Assembly (NCBI RefSeq): GCF_000429245.1
Contig: NZ_AUBM01000007.1
Location: forward strand, 1-46,152
Origin: Schaalia georgiae DSM 6843
GTDB lineage: Bacteria; Actinomycetota; Actinomycetes; Actinomycetales; Actinomycetaceae
DNA: 46,152 bases
Direction: 5' to 3'
Below the pieces are notes generated by a model. It did no database searches. It saw only the letters and a program-made list of their open reading frames with translations, and was not told the DNA's origin. Shown piece after piece: positions 1 to 9,700 of the stretch. The position numbers and the translations under genes were made by a program. Every line of letters begins with the position of its first letter. Positions within the stretch are counted from its first letter, which is position 1.

Positions 1-66
1 CCACAACAAGGCAGAACCACAAGCCAGGCACAACCACCACGAACCACGCCGCGGCGACAGACGAAT

Positions 67-95
67 AATCTACCCACCCACCCACACCACGTCAA
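67..95 (-). promoter_or_regulatory. Sigma-A-type promoter reading out of the left edge
   Basis: On the minus strand TTGACG (90-95) and TAGATT (67-72) are separated by exactly 17 bp, a near-consensus housekeeping promoter. It would start transcription near position 60 and read left, out of the window, so the gene it serves is not visible. No convincing start codon with a ribosome binding site lies between it and position 1. Confidence 0.5.
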
Positions 96-307
96 ATCCA
101 TTCAGAATGAACTGGCTCACAAACCGTATGTTCCTTTGGCACGACTGGGAAAAGTAGCATCCGATGCGCGCCGCACAGCCGCTCGTGAGCACCCGCCTCC
201 CACGTCCCCGACCCCCTCTTCCCCATGTGCGAACAGTCCACGACCAGGGAACACGCCCACAGGAGTGGTAGGACTCATACTCCACACAGACCTCGTGGCG
301 ATAATGC
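96..307. other. Intergenic region, no gene recognised
   Basis: The open frames here (minus 70-372 and the start of a plus-strand frame from 136) have arginine/glycine-rich or otherwise non-protein-like composition and overlap the malic enzyme or its terminator. I see no tRNA cloverleaf and no conserved RNA. The stretch separates the malic enzyme terminator from the left-edge promoter. Confidence 0.5.
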
Positions 308-340
308 CGGGCCCGGCCCACACCTCGTGGACCGGGCCCG
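308..340 (-). terminator. Hairpin terminator after the malic enzyme gene
   Basis: GGGCCCGG (309-316) pairs with CCGGGCCC (332-339), then after one mismatch CCAC (318-321) pairs with GTGG (327-330) around a 5-nt loop; C308-G340 extends the stem. It lies 32 nt beyond the stop codon of the minus-strand gene. There is no long U tract, as is common in high-GC actinobacteria. Confidence 0.65.
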
Positions 341-372
341 TCTCGCGCACACCCCGCGCACAACAACCCCAC

Positions 373-1800
373 TCAACCGAGCAACAGATCCGGCTGAACC
401 GGAATCGCAACAGTCGGCAGATCACGAACCGCCTTGCGCACCGCACGGGAAACGGCCGGCGCGACCCTCTTGTCGAAGGCTCCGGGGATGATGTACGACG
501 GCGAGAGCTCATCCTCGGAGATCACGGAGGCGATTGCGATCGCCGCCACCCTCAGCACCTCCGTAGTGATCTCCTTCACCTTCGCGTCGAGGAGGCCCCG
601 GAACAAGCCCGGGAACGCCAGGACGTTGTTGATCTGGTTCGGGTAGTCGGAGCGGCCTGTCGCCACGACCGCGGCGTGGGCGGCCGCCCCGATCGGATCG
701 ACCTCGGGAGTCGGGTTCGCCAGGGCGAAGACGATGGCATTGTCCGCCATGGTCGCCACGTCGTCCGGGGTGAGGATGTTCCCCGAGGACACGCCGATGA
801 ACACATCGGCGTCCGCCAGGCCCTCCTTGAGGGAGCCGTGCACCAGGCGCGGGTTCGTGGCCTCCGCAAGCGCCTTGCGCGTGGGGTGCATGCCCTCGGT
901 CTGGTCCGCGGCCAGCGCGCCCGTGCGCCCGTAGCCGACGATGTCCTTGGCGCCCTGTGCCAGCAGGAGGCGGATGATCGCGTTGCCCGCGGCGCCGACG
1001 CCCGATACGACGATGCGCACGTCCTCGATCCTCTTGCCCACGATCTTCAGGGCGTTGAGCAGAGCCGCCAGGACGACGATGGCCGTCCCGTGCTGGTCGT
1101 CGTGGAAGACGGGGATGTCGAGTTCGGCGCGCAGGCGCTCCTCGATCTCGAAGCAGCGGGGGGCCGAGATGTCCTCCAGGTTGATGCCTCCGTAGCCCGG
1201 GGCGATGGCCTTGACGATCGAGATGATCTCCTCGGTGTCCTTCGTGTCCAGGACCACCGGCCAGGCGTCGACGCCGCCGAACTCCTTGAACAGGACGGCC
1301 TTGCCCTCCATGACGGGCAGCGCCGCCTCGGGGCCGATATCGCCCAGGCCCAGGACCGCCGTCCCGTCCGACACCACGGCGACCGTGTTCGCCTTCATGG
1401 TCAGCAGGTGGGCCTTCTGGGGCATGTCGTGGATGGCCGTGCACACGCGGGCGACGCCGGGAGTGTAGGCGCGCGACAGGTCGTCGCGGTTGCGCAGCGG
1501 AACCTTCGAGTGGATCTCGATCTTCCCGCCGATGTGGCTCATGAAGGTCTGGTCGGCCACCGATTCGGTCTTCACGCCGGGCAGGGAGGCCAGCGCGTCG
1601 CGCACCTGGGCCCTGTGGGCGGAATCGCGCATATCGCATGTGAGGTCGATTACGATGCGCCCACGGTCCGAGTCGGCCACGTCGAGGCCCTTCACCTCCG
1701 CTCCGGTCGCGGCGACGGTGTCGACGATCTGGACGACCGTGGTGGTCGCCTCGTCCACTTCGATGCGGTAGGAGGCTGTGTACGACGGGGACGTTCGCAT
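373..1800 (-). CDS. NAD(P)-dependent malic enzyme with N-terminal ACT domain
   Basis: Oxidatively decarboxylates malate to pyruvate, linking the C4 acids of the TCA cycle to pyruvate; cytosolic. The 475-residue protein begins with an ACT-like regulatory domain (about residues 8-80). The malic enzyme core follows: [12 protein letters not shown] with the catalytic Tyr (about 112), [13 protein letters not shown] with the catalytic Lys region (about 165-176), the metal-binding ED (209-210) and DDQHGTA (about 234), and a Rossmann GVGAAG motif (about 267). The ACT fusion is a known architecture of short bacterial malic enzymes and suggests allosteric control by a small ligand, probably an amino acid (inference). 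The ATG at 1800 is preceded by AGAAGGA at good spacing. The gene is single, with its own promoter and terminator. Coenzyme preference cannot be read from sequence. Confidence 0.9.
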   Translation of the reverse strand: MRTSPSYTASYRIEVDEATTTVVQIVDTVAATGAEVKGLDVADSDRGRIVIDLTCDMRDSAHRAQVRDALASLPGVKTESVADQTFMSHIGGKIEIHSKVPLRNRDDLSRAYTPGVARVCTAIHDMPQKAHLLTMKANTVAVVSDGTAVLGLGDIGPEAALPVMEGKAVLFKEFGGVDAWPVVLDTKDTEEIISIVKAIAPGYGGINLEDISAPRCFEIEERLRAELDIPVFHDDQHGTAIVVLAALLNALKIVGKRIEDVRIVVSGVGAAGNAIIRLLLAQGAKDIVGYGRTGALAADQTEGMHPTRKALAEATNPRLVHGSLKEGLADADVFIGVSSGNILTPDDVATMADNAIVFALANPTPEVDPIGAAAHAAVVATGRSDYPNQINNVLAFPGLFRGLLDAKVKEITTEVLRVAAIAIASVISEDELSPSYIIPGAFDKRVAPAVSRAVRKAVRDLPTVAIPVQPDLLLG

Positions 1801-1914
1801 ATGAGTCCTTCTCTCAGGGGGCGGAGCCCAGCAGTCAGGTTTTCTTCATCCTATGGAACTGGGCGCGCCGGGCGCGAGGGGACCACCTGGTGGACTCCGC
1901 AGTCCGACGAGGCG

Positions 1915-1994
1915 GGCGCCGGTGTCGCTTACCGGCGCCGGCCAGCGTTATTGGCGCCAGAGCGCGCTTATAACCCCCCTCACGGCGTCGGCAA
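1915..1994 (-). promoter_or_regulatory. Malic enzyme promoter and leader with a perfect inverted repeat
   Basis: On the minus strand TTGCCG (1989-1994) and TATAAG (1967-1972) are 16 bp apart, which predicts a start near 1960 and a leader of about 160 nt before the ATG at 1800. Within the leader GGCGCCGGT (1915-1923) and ACCGGCGCC (1931-1939) form a perfect 9-bp stem with a 7-nt loop. It could be an operator or an RNA structure. Confidence 0.45.
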
Positions 1995-2062
1995 CTCGCG
2001 ACCACACTTGCGCCAGGGGACCACCCGCGCTCGCGCCTGTGCCGTGTCCCGCGAGCAGAACG

Positions 2063-2104
2063 GGGGCGGCGGCCCGGACGCGCAAGGGCCCGGACCGCCG
2101 CCCC
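2063..2104 (-). terminator. Terminator of the gatCAB operon
   Basis: GGGGCGGCGG (2063-2072) pairs with CCGCCGCCCC (2095-2104) and the stem continues inward with CCGG/CCGG after one mismatch. It begins 15 nt beyond the gatB stop codon. Confidence 0.7.
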
Positions 2105-2119
2105 AGCGGGCGCCACGTG

Positions 2120-3616
2120 TCAGGCGCCCACCATCTCCATGATGAGTTCGCGCACACGGGCAGCGTCGGCCTGTCCGCGCGTCGCCTTCATGACGGCACC
2201 GACGAGGGCTCCAGCCGCCTTGACCTTGCCGCCCTTGATCTTCTCAACGATGTCGGGGTTGGCGTCCAGGGCCTCTTGGACGGCCGCGGTGAGGGCGCCG
2301 TCGTCGGAGACCACCTCGAGGCCCCGGGCCTCGACGACCTGCGCCGGGGAGCCCTCGCCCGCCAGGACCCCTTCGAGGGCCTGGCGCGCGAGCTTGTCGT
2401 TGATCCGTCCCGAATCGACGAGCCCCTGCAGTTCGGCGACCTGCGCCGGGCTGACCCCCGCCTCGTCCAGGGGGACCTCGCGCTCCTTGGCACGGCGCGA
2501 GATCTCGCCCATCCACCACTTGCGGGCGGAGGCCGGATCGCACCCGGCACCGACGGTCGCCTCGATGAGCTCCAGGGCGCCGGCGTTGATGACGTCGCGC
2601 ATCTCCTTGTCCGCGTAGCCCCACTCGGCGCGCAGGCGGCGCCGCTTGGCCACGGGGAGCTCGGGCAGGGACGCACGCAGTTCCTCCACCCACGCCCGAT
2701 CCGGGCGGATCGGCACAAGATCGGGCTCGGGGAAGTACCTGTAGTCCTCAGAATCCGACTTCTCGCGGCCCGACGACGTGGAGCCGTCCTCCTCGTGGAA
2801 GTGCCGGGTCTCCTGCAGCACCGAGCCGCCCCCCGCCAGGATCGCGCCCTGGCGCTGCATCTCGTAGCGCACGGCGGCGGCGATGCCCCGGAAGGAGTTC
2901 ACGTTCTTCGTCTCGGTGCGGGTCCCCAGCGGCGCGTCCGGACTGGGGCGCAGCGAGACGTTGATGTCGGCGCGCACGTTGCCGCGCTCCATGCGGGCCT
3001 CGGACACTCCCAGCGCGCGGAAGATGTCGCGCAGTGCCTGCACGTAGGCGGCCGCCACCTCGGGGGCGCGCTCGCCCGCGCCCTCAATGGGCCGGGTGAC
3101 GATCTCGACCAGGGGGACGCCTGCGCGGTTGTAGTCCACCAGCGAGTAGTCCGCTCCCTGGATGCGCCCGTCCGCGCCGCCGATGTGCGTGTTCTTGCCC
3201 GCGTCCTCCTCCATGTGGGCGCGCTCGATCTGCACGCGGAACATGGTGCCGTCCTCCAGCTCGACGTCGACGTGGCCGTCTGCCGCAATCGGCTCGTCGG
3301 ACTGGGAGGTCTGGAATGCTTTGGTCAGGTCCGGGTAGAAGTAGTTCTTGCGCGCGAAACGGCAGTAGTCGGCGATCTCGCAGTTCAGCGCCAGGCCGAT
3401 CTTGATGGCGTACTCCACAGCGCGGCGGTTCACAACGGGCAGCGATCCGGGCAGCCCCAGCGACACAGGGGTCACGAACGTGTTCGGCTCGCCGCCGAAG
3501 GCGTTGGGGGCCGCGTCGAACATCTTGGTCGCCGTTCCCAGCTCGACGTGCACTTCGATGCCGAGGACCGGGTCGAACCGCGAGACGGCCTCGTCGTAGT
3601 CCATGAGCTCGCTCAT
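2120..3616 (-). CDS. gatB: Aspartyl/glutamyl-tRNA(Asn/Gln) amidotransferase subunit B
   Basis: The tRNA-binding and kinase-like subunit of GatCAB, which phosphorylates and then amidates misacylated Glu-tRNA(Gln) and/or Asp-tRNA(Asn) with ammonia delivered from GatA. The 498-residue protein opens with the family signature GIEVHVEL followed by TKMF, and has [11 protein letters not shown] further on. The C-terminus is the usual helical YqeY-like tail, ending EMVGA. The ATG at 3616 shares its A with the last base of the gatA stop (TGATG), so translation is coupled. A start at a second in-frame Met four codons on is possible. It is the last gene of gatC-gatA-gatB and is followed by a strong hairpin. 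Confidence 0.96.
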   Translation of the reverse strand: MSELMDYDEAVSRFDPVLGIEVHVELGTATKMFDAAPNAFGGEPNTFVTPVSLGLPGSLPVVNRRAVEYAIKIGLALNCEIADYCRFARKNYFYPDLTKAFQTSQSDEPIAADGHVDVELEDGTMFRVQIERAHMEEDAGKNTHIGGADGRIQGADYSLVDYNRAGVPLVEIVTRPIEGAGERAPEVAAAYVQALRDIFRALGVSEARMERGNVRADINVSLRPSPDAPLGTRTETKNVNSFRGIAAAVRYEMQRQGAILAGGGSVLQETRHFHEEDGSTSSGREKSDSEDYRYFPEPDLVPIRPDRAWVEELRASLPELPVAKRRRLRAEWGYADKEMRDVINAGALELIEATVGAGCDPASARKWWMGEISRRAKEREVPLDEAGVSPAQVAELQGLVDSGRINDKLARQALEGVLAGEGSPAQVVEARGLEVVSDDGALTAAVQEALDANPDIVEKIKGGKVKAAGALVGAVMKATRGQADAARVRELIMEMVGA

Positions 3617-5124
3617 CACTTCTCCTCCCAATCGGCGGCGGGGCAACGGCCCGCGACATCCTCGCTCAGCGCCTCGATCAGGGAGGCGGCCTCGTACATC
3701 TTCAGATCCCCATGGGCGGGGGCCAGCACCTGGACGCCGATGGGCAGCCCCTCCCCCGACACGCCGTTGGGCACGTTCATCGCGGGGATCCCCGCCAGGT
3801 TCGCGGGGATCGTCGCCACGTCGTTGAGGTACATGGCCATCGGGTCGTCCGTCTTCTCGCCGAACTTGAAGGCGGTCGTCGGCGCCGTGGGCGAGACCAG
3901 GACATCGACGCGCTCGAAGACGGCGTCGAAGTCCCGTTGGATGAGGGTGCGCACCTTCTGGGCGCTGCCGTAGTAGGCGTCGTAGTAGCCCGCCGACAGG
4001 ACGTGGGTCCCCAGGATGATACGGCGCTTCACCTCGTCGCCGAAGCCCGCTCCACGGGTGGCCGCCATGACGCGCTCAGCGGTCACGGGGCCCTCGGTGG
4101 GCTCCACGCGGATGCCGTAGCGCATGCCGTCGAAGCGCGCCAGGTTGGAGGAGACCTCCGCGGGCATGATCAGGTAGTAGGCGGCCAGAGAATACTCGAA
4201 GTTGGGGCAGGACACCTCGACGACCTCGGCCCCGGCCCCGCGGAGCCGCTCAACCGTGGCGTTGAAGGCGTCGATCACGTCCTTCTCGTAGCCGTCGCCG
4301 CTCAGTTCCTTCACGACGCCGACCTTGAGGCCCTTGATCGACCCCTGCCCGGCGACGGAGCGGACGGCCTCGGTCAGGGCGGGGACGGGCTCGTCGAGCG
4401 ACGTGGAGTCAGCCGGGTCGAATCCGCCGACCAGCTCGGTCAGGGCGGCCGCGTCGGCCACCGTGCGGGTGACCGGGCCGATCTGGTCCAGGGACGAGGC
4501 CATGGCGATCAGTCCGTAGCGGGACACCGCGCCGTAGGTGGGCTTGGCGCCGACCGTGCCGGTGACGGAGCCGGGCTGGCGGATCGAGCCGCCGGTGTCG
4601 GAACCGAGTGCGAGGGGCACCATGTAGGCGGCGACAGCGGCTGCGGAGCCGCCACCAGAACCACCGGGGATGCGCTCCAGATCCCACGGGTTCCTCGTCG
4701 CGCCGAACGCGGAGTGCTCGGTGGAGGAGCCCATGGCGAACTCGTCCATGTTGGTCTTGCCGACAATGGGCAGTCCGGCCTCTTTGATCTTCCGGGTGAC
4801 CGTGGCGTCGTAGGGCGGGCGCCAGTCCCCCAGGATCCGCGACGCGCACGTCGTGGGGATCCCCCGGGTCACCAGGTTGTCCTTCAGAGCGATCGGGACG
4901 CCCGCCAGGCGGTGCAGGTCCTCGCCCGCTGCCCGCCTCGCGTCCACAGCCGCCGCAGTGGCCAGCGCGCCCTCACGGTCCACGTGCAAGAACGCGCGGA
5001 CCCGCGGGTCGATCGCTTCGATGCGGTCCAGGCACGCCGTCGTGAGCTCCACCGACGTGATCCGCCCGGCCGCGAGCATGTCCGCCAGCTCGAGGGCGCT
5101 CTTCCTCAGAAGTTCGTTCATCAT
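3616..5124 (-). CDS. gatA: Aspartyl/glutamyl-tRNA(Asn/Gln) amidotransferase subunit A
   Basis: The amidase subunit that hydrolyses glutamine and passes ammonia to GatB. The amidase-signature Ser-cisSer-Lys triad is intact. Numbering from the Met at 5121, Lys80 is in IALKDN, Ser155 in PGGSGGGS and Ser179 in GSDTGGSI; these match the known K79/S154/S178 arrangement almost exactly. The length of about 501 residues is normal. Two ATGs lie in tandem (5124 and 5121) behind GGGGGAGGA; the first overlaps the gatC stop as ATGA, and the second has the better spacing. Either makes a functional protein. Confidence 0.96.
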   Translation of the reverse strand: MMNELLRKSALELADMLAAGRITSVELTTACLDRIEAIDPRVRAFLHVDREGALATAAAVDARRAAGEDLHRLAGVPIALKDNLVTRGIPTTCASRILGDWRPPYDATVTRKIKEAGLPIVGKTNMDEFAMGSSTEHSAFGATRNPWDLERIPGGSGGGSAAAVAAYMVPLALGSDTGGSIRQPGSVTGTVGAKPTYGAVSRYGLIAMASSLDQIGPVTRTVADAAALTELVGGFDPADSTSLDEPVPALTEAVRSVAGQGSIKGLKVGVVKELSGDGYEKDVIDAFNATVERLRGAGAEVVEVSCPNFEYSLAAYYLIMPAEVSSNLARFDGMRYGIRVEPTEGPVTAERVMAATRGAGFGDEVKRRIILGTHVLSAGYYDAYYGSAQKVRTLIQRDFDAVFERVDVLVSPTAPTTAFKFGEKTDDPMAMYLNDVATIPANLAGIPAMNVPNGVSGEGLPIGVQVLAPAHGDLKMYEAASLIEALSEDVAGRCPAADWEEK

Positions 5125-5417
5125 TCCTCCCCCAGGATCTGCGGGACCAGGAACATGCCGTCCTCGCTGGCGGGCGCCTGGGCGAGCACCTCGTCGCGGT
5201 CCACCGTGGGGCCTGCCTCGTCCTCGCGCCACACGTTCGTCAGCGGGATCGGGTGCGAGGTGGCGGGCACATCCGGGGTTGCGACCTCGGACACCTTCGA
5301 CACGGCGTCGGCGATCACGTCGAGTTCGCCCGCGAAACGCGCGATTTCCTCTTCGGTCAATGCGATGTGGGCCAGGCCCGCGACGCGGGCGACCTCGTCA
5401 GTACTGATGCGTGACAT
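5121..5417 (-). CDS. gatC: Aspartyl/glutamyl-tRNA(Asn/Gln) amidotransferase subunit C
   Basis: The small 98-residue belt subunit that holds GatA and GatB together. It starts [20 protein letters not shown], typical of GatC, and ends in the usual acidic, proline-containing tail. The longer open frame (to 5537) runs into the divergent phospholipase D gene and is not credible. There is no Shine-Dalgarno before the ATG; instead a TAGGAT box (5425-5430) lies 7 nt upstream, so the transcript probably begins at the A of the ATG. It is the first gene of the operon. Confidence 0.93.
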   Translation of the reverse strand: MSRISTDEVARVAGLAHIALTEEEIARFAGELDVIADAVSKVSEVATPDVPATSHPIPLTNVWREDEAGPTVDRDEVLAQAPASEDGMFLVPQILGEE

Positions 5418-5424
5418 GTGTGGC

Positions 5425-5430
5425 ATCCTA
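5425..5430 (-). promoter_or_regulatory. -10 box TAGGAT of a likely leaderless gatC promoter
   Basis: TAGGAT on the minus strand sits 7 nt before the gatC ATG, which places the +1 on the start codon. No good -35 is visible. The box lies in the 19-bp gap between the divergent gatC and phospholipase D start codons, so both promoters must overlap each other's coding DNA. Confidence 0.45.
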
Positions 5431-5436
5431 ACCCTT

Positions 5437-6702
5437 ATGGGCTTTTCACAGCGACGCCAACTCACGAAGCAGACATGGCGGATCCTCCGGCGCGTCGGCG
5501 TGGGGATCGCCCTCGCCCAGGCGGCCGCCGTCGTCACCGTTCACGCCATCGACCGGATGCGGGTCCAGCGCATCCCCGGGGGCGTCCACGGCTTCCCCGC
5601 CCTGGAGCCCGCCGACACCCGGATCGGGGGGACGTCGGCGCGCACCTACACGGAGGGCACCTCCCTGTACAACGACATGCTCGAGGCCATCGAGGGCGCT
5701 CAGCACCACATATTCTTCGAGACCTTCATCTGGCGCTCGGACGAGTGGGGGGGCCGCTTCAAGGAGGCGCTGCTCGCCGCGGCGCGGCGCGGGGTCGACG
5801 TGTTCTGCGTGTGGGACGGCTTCGGCGTGCTCAACCAGGACCCCCGCTTCTACCGCTTCCCCGACATCCCCCACCTGTACGTGAGGCGCTTCCCGGCGCT
5901 GCGCAGCGGGTTCTTCACGCTCAACATCCGCAAGACCGGGCAGGACCACCGAAAGATCCTGGTGGTCGACGGGCAGGTCGGATTCGTCGGGGGGTACAAC
6001 ATCGGCGACCCCTTCGCCTACGAGTGGCGCGACACGCACGTGCGGGTGACGGGCGACGCGGTGTGGGAGCTGGAGAACGGCTTCGTCGACTTCTGGAACC
6101 ATTTCCGGCCGCGCACCGCGCCGACCCTGCCCGACCGCGGGGCGCGCCAGTGGAGCGCCGACGTCACCGCCGCCTTCAACCTGCCCGACCGGCTCCTCTA
6201 CCCGATCCGCGGCATGTACATCGACGCGTTGGAGCGGGCCACCGACCGGGTGCTCATCACGACCGCGTACTTCATCCCCGACAAGGAGATCCTCGCCTCC
6301 CTCATAGCGGCCGCGCGGCGCGGCGTGCGCGTGCGGGTCCTCATCCCCGAGTACTCGAACCACATCATGGCGGACTGGGTGGCGCGCCCCTACTACGGGG
6401 AGCTGCTGCGCGAGGGCGTGGAGATCTGGCTCTACCAGCACGCCATGGTCCACTCCAAGACGATGACCGTGGACGGGCACTGGTCCACGATCGGCACCGC
6501 GAACATCGACCACCTGTCTATGCGCGGCAACTACGAGGTGTGCATGCAGTTCCACGACCGGGCGCTGGCCGAGCGCATGGAGCAGATCTTCGACAACGAC
6601 CTCACCACGGCGCGCCGCCTCACCATCGAGGAGTGGGAGAAGCGCTCGATGCTCACCCGCATCGGCGAGGTGTTGCTGCGCCCCTTCGAACCACTCGTGT
6701 GA
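5437..6702 (+). CDS. Phospholipase D/cardiolipin synthase-like protein (two HKD motifs)
   Basis: Probably transfers phosphatidyl groups in the membrane, most simply as a cardiolipin synthase. The 421-residue protein has one N-terminal hydrophobic helix (about residues 22-40) and two PLD domains. The HKD motifs are QDHRKILVVDG (about residue 170) and MVHSKTMTVDG (about 338), both complete. The single N-terminal helix and the spacing fit the Cls family, but other bacterial PLD enzymes look similar. The open frame extends far upstream through gatA/gatC antisense; the ATG at 5437 is chosen because homologous sequence begins there, and it lies only 19 bp from the divergent gatC start. An in-frame ATG at 5416 would overlap gatC. 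No ribosome binding site is evident. Confidence 0.8.
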   Translation: MGFSQRRQLTKQTWRILRRVGVGIALAQAAAVVTVHAIDRMRVQRIPGGVHGFPALEPADTRIGGTSARTYTEGTSLYNDMLEAIEGAQHHIFFETFIWRSDEWGGRFKEALLAAARRGVDVFCVWDGFGVLNQDPRFYRFPDIPHLYVRRFPALRSGFFTLNIRKTGQDHRKILVVDGQVGFVGGYNIGDPFAYEWRDTHVRVTGDAVWELENGFVDFWNHFRPRTAPTLPDRGARQWSADVTAAFNLPDRLLYPIRGMYIDALERATDRVLITTAYFIPDKEILASLIAAARRGVRVRVLIPEYSNHIMADWVARPYYGELLREGVEIWLYQHAMVHSKTMTVDGHWSTIGTANIDHLSMRGNYEVCMQFHDRALAERMEQIFDNDLTTARRLTIEEWEKRSMLTRIGEVLLRPFEPLV

Positions 6703-6710
6703 AGCCCGTA

Positions 6711-6724
6711 CCTCGGGGACGAGG
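6711..6724. terminator. Short hairpin between convergent genes
   Basis: CCTCG (6711-6715) and CGAGG (6720-6724) form a 5-bp stem with a GGGA loop in the 61-bp gap between the convergent PLD gene and the long minus-strand gene. It is a weak candidate terminator. Confidence 0.3.
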
Positions 6725-6763
6725 CCGGAGCTGGGTCGTGTCTTGACGTGGCCACGACGCTGT

Positions 6764-9700
6764 CTAGTCTTGGTCGGCCCGCTCTTCTGCCTTCTCGTCC
6801 TCCCGTTTGGCTTCGAGCTCGTACTCTTCCGCGAGGCCATCGAGGACGGCGGCGGCGCGGGGCCAGCGCACACTCATCTTGCGCGAGTGTTCGCGGTATC
6901 TGAGCGCCAGGCACCATTCCCGTGCCCCTCCGTCAAGGATTCCCCGGCTCGCGACGCCTCGGCGGTTGTACCTTCCCACTGCTATCCCCTGCTCTAGGTC
7001 GCGGCTCTTCGCGTCCTCAAGAAGATCACGAACTTCCTCGGCAGGCCACATTCCGTCCCTCCCGTCCGGGCTGCTGGCGAGGACCTCACCGACCTGGGTG
7101 TCTGCGATGTCCCCAAGTCCGTCGGCATTGAGGAGTTTTCGAGCTTCCTCCACCCAACGCGCGAGATACTCCCCGTCAATTGTCCCATTGTCGCTCAGTC
7201 CCGGTAGACGCCTCCAGTAGTAGAGGATCTTCCAGCACCCATGCCGATACACCTGTGACGCACGTGCAGCCTGGCTCTCACCAGAACCATACAGAGTTTT
7301 CACGCAATCGACAAAGAAACCAGGCTGGCAAGCCATCATCCGATAGAGAGAATCCGGGAACGTGAGATCGTAGCCATAGGTTAATAATCGGAATTCCAGC
7401 ATCGGCAAGTCGGGATGATCTCCCGCCTCAGACTCGAGCCACGCGATCAATTCTTCAACGTCATCACGTAACGCTGTTCCCCCCTCAGACTCCATCGACT
7501 CACACAACAAAGAAAGCGCTCGCACCGTCTGTGAGGCTTTCGGCCACTGTCCTACGCCGATCATTATCGAAAGGAGGTCGATTGCCTTGGCGGCACATCC
7601 ATATTCCAGAAGTACGTCGAGGACCTTGCACCTGCCCTCCTCTTCTATTTGGAAGACGCTCACGTTCTTCCAGTACGCGCGAAACCGGCGCTCATCAGTA
7701 TCCGCGATAGCACTCCGCATATCTCTGTTCTGTGGTAGCGAGGCAACGAACCTTCTCTCACCATCCGCACTAAGGGATCCCTGCTCGACAATCGACCGCA
7801 CCCAGGGCATCCCCTCCTGCTTCGCCCTGCTCCACACGTACGCGGAAGCCGCCTTTTGTAACGTCGGCGATTCCCCGTCCAACCACGACAGGATGCAGGG
7901 CTCAAGCTCAGGGTCTGTGCGCGCCAAGAACTCTCCGATGTAGTTAACGTTCTTCGACGCCTCCACGAGCGCACGAATCTGCGCATCGCCCCCTTGGATG
8001 ACAGAGGTTAACGCATTGTCACGTTTCTTCCGAATCACTTCACCGAATTCCTCATCCTTACTTGTTAGCCCACCAATCATAATGCGATGATCGTAGTCGA
8101 AAAGCCAAGCAAATTTGCGGGGATCCTCGGCCGGCTCCAAAACGTCCAGTAGGTCGAGGAGTATGCGAAGTTCCTCATCAATCCACGCCAACTGTGCGTC
8201 GGAAGATGCTTGACGAAGACTCACCATCGTCCGCAGGAAAGACCAGATCTCCAACGACTGATCACTATTCCACTTTGCTTGAGCAGCAATGCCCCGAAAC
8301 ACATCAATGACTTCCCTCCGATCCCGAATGGGGAGGCGTCCGATCGCTCGCAGAAGATACAGCCAGCGTTCCGCATCGAAGCCCGCTAGTCTGACAGCCG
8401 CGCCGAGAACCACTTGACGATAGGCGGCGGGCGCGATGGCCACAAGAGACTCCTTCTCCGCATCCCAGTCCCGGAAGAGCGGTTTAGGTGGATGAGCGAA
8501 ACCGATAGTCTGAATAACAAGCCCTTCAACAAGCGGCCATCCGAAACTCGAGCACTTCTCAAGCATCCATGTCACGATGTCGGTCTTCTCCTGCCAACCG
8601 CCCGCTCCGAACGAAGACCAACCCGCGACCGCTATTGTCACCGCCTCGACGTAATCGTGCCGATCAGCTTCAACAACGGCTAGATCACCCAGTCTTACTA
8701 GTGCGCGCACGGCCCTGCCGAAGTACTCAGGGGACCAGGTCAGACACTGCAGCGCCCGCTTGATAAAAGGCGCCGCCGATAGCAGGCGCTTTGGATCACT
8801 ATCCGCCTGGGTGACGTCGCTTAGGGCCGCAGCGTCTTGCTGCTCCAGACAAAGCTCGATAGCCTCGAGGAATCTCCCTGGTGACGCCTCTGCGAGAAAC
8901 GGAAGATTCTGAGACAGACGACCAAAACCAGAGCCACCGTTATCCTCGCATCCTTTGTCAATGAGCCCCTTGACAATGTGGTCGACGCACCTGCCGACAT
9001 TGGCGAGGGATCCGGTTCTCCTGTTGCTCGCGGCGGCGGCTAGGGCGATTCCCCTAGCGACGTGATGGGTCAGAGTCGACGAAAAAGGCGGCCGCAGACC
9101 ATTGATCAGTGCGTTAAGCGCTTCGGTCGCAGATTTCCCCTCCAACGGTCTTGTCGCAAGCAGGACATCATTGACAAGATTCTCCCAGCGCTCTATATGC
9201 GCCGAAGACAGCCTCGGCAACAGCAGCACAGCAGCATCCATTGCATCAACCAGCCGCCACTGTCCGCCTGATCGAATAAAAGGTGGATCCAGCGGATACT
9301 TGTCGACTAGTTCATCTAGCCGGGAACTAATCTCGTTCCCATCGAGATCGACGAACCGAGAAATCAAATCCAAGTCACCCGGGTGATCGACTTCCCACGC
9401 GCCGACCAAGACCAGCGGAGCCAGAACGTCAACAGTCTCTTTGTCTTTCGCCCAATCAGGACGATTCCTGGCCTTATCGCATGAAATCTGCCGGTAAAAT
9501 CCACGCATGCTTCTGCGGGCCAGAGCCGTGAGCTTATCGGCTCTCAAGAAATCCAGTCCCGCACGAGCAAGCGCAGTGGCGCCGGCCCAACGATCAACCT
9601 TGAGAAGCGTGACGACGTCACTATCATCGCGACTGCTATCCATCTCAATGACTGGATGAATCACGCCGTGGCCGTTGCCCATCGCCAAACCAATGTCGGG

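Noticed and set aside
1-372. tRNA or other structured RNA gene at the left end
   Set aside because: No T-loop consensus, acceptor pairing or cloverleaf was found; the only structure is the malic enzyme terminator.
136-2142. 668-codon plus-strand open frame over the malic enzyme
   Set aside because: Antisense shadow of a clearly conserved enzyme; composition is not protein-like.
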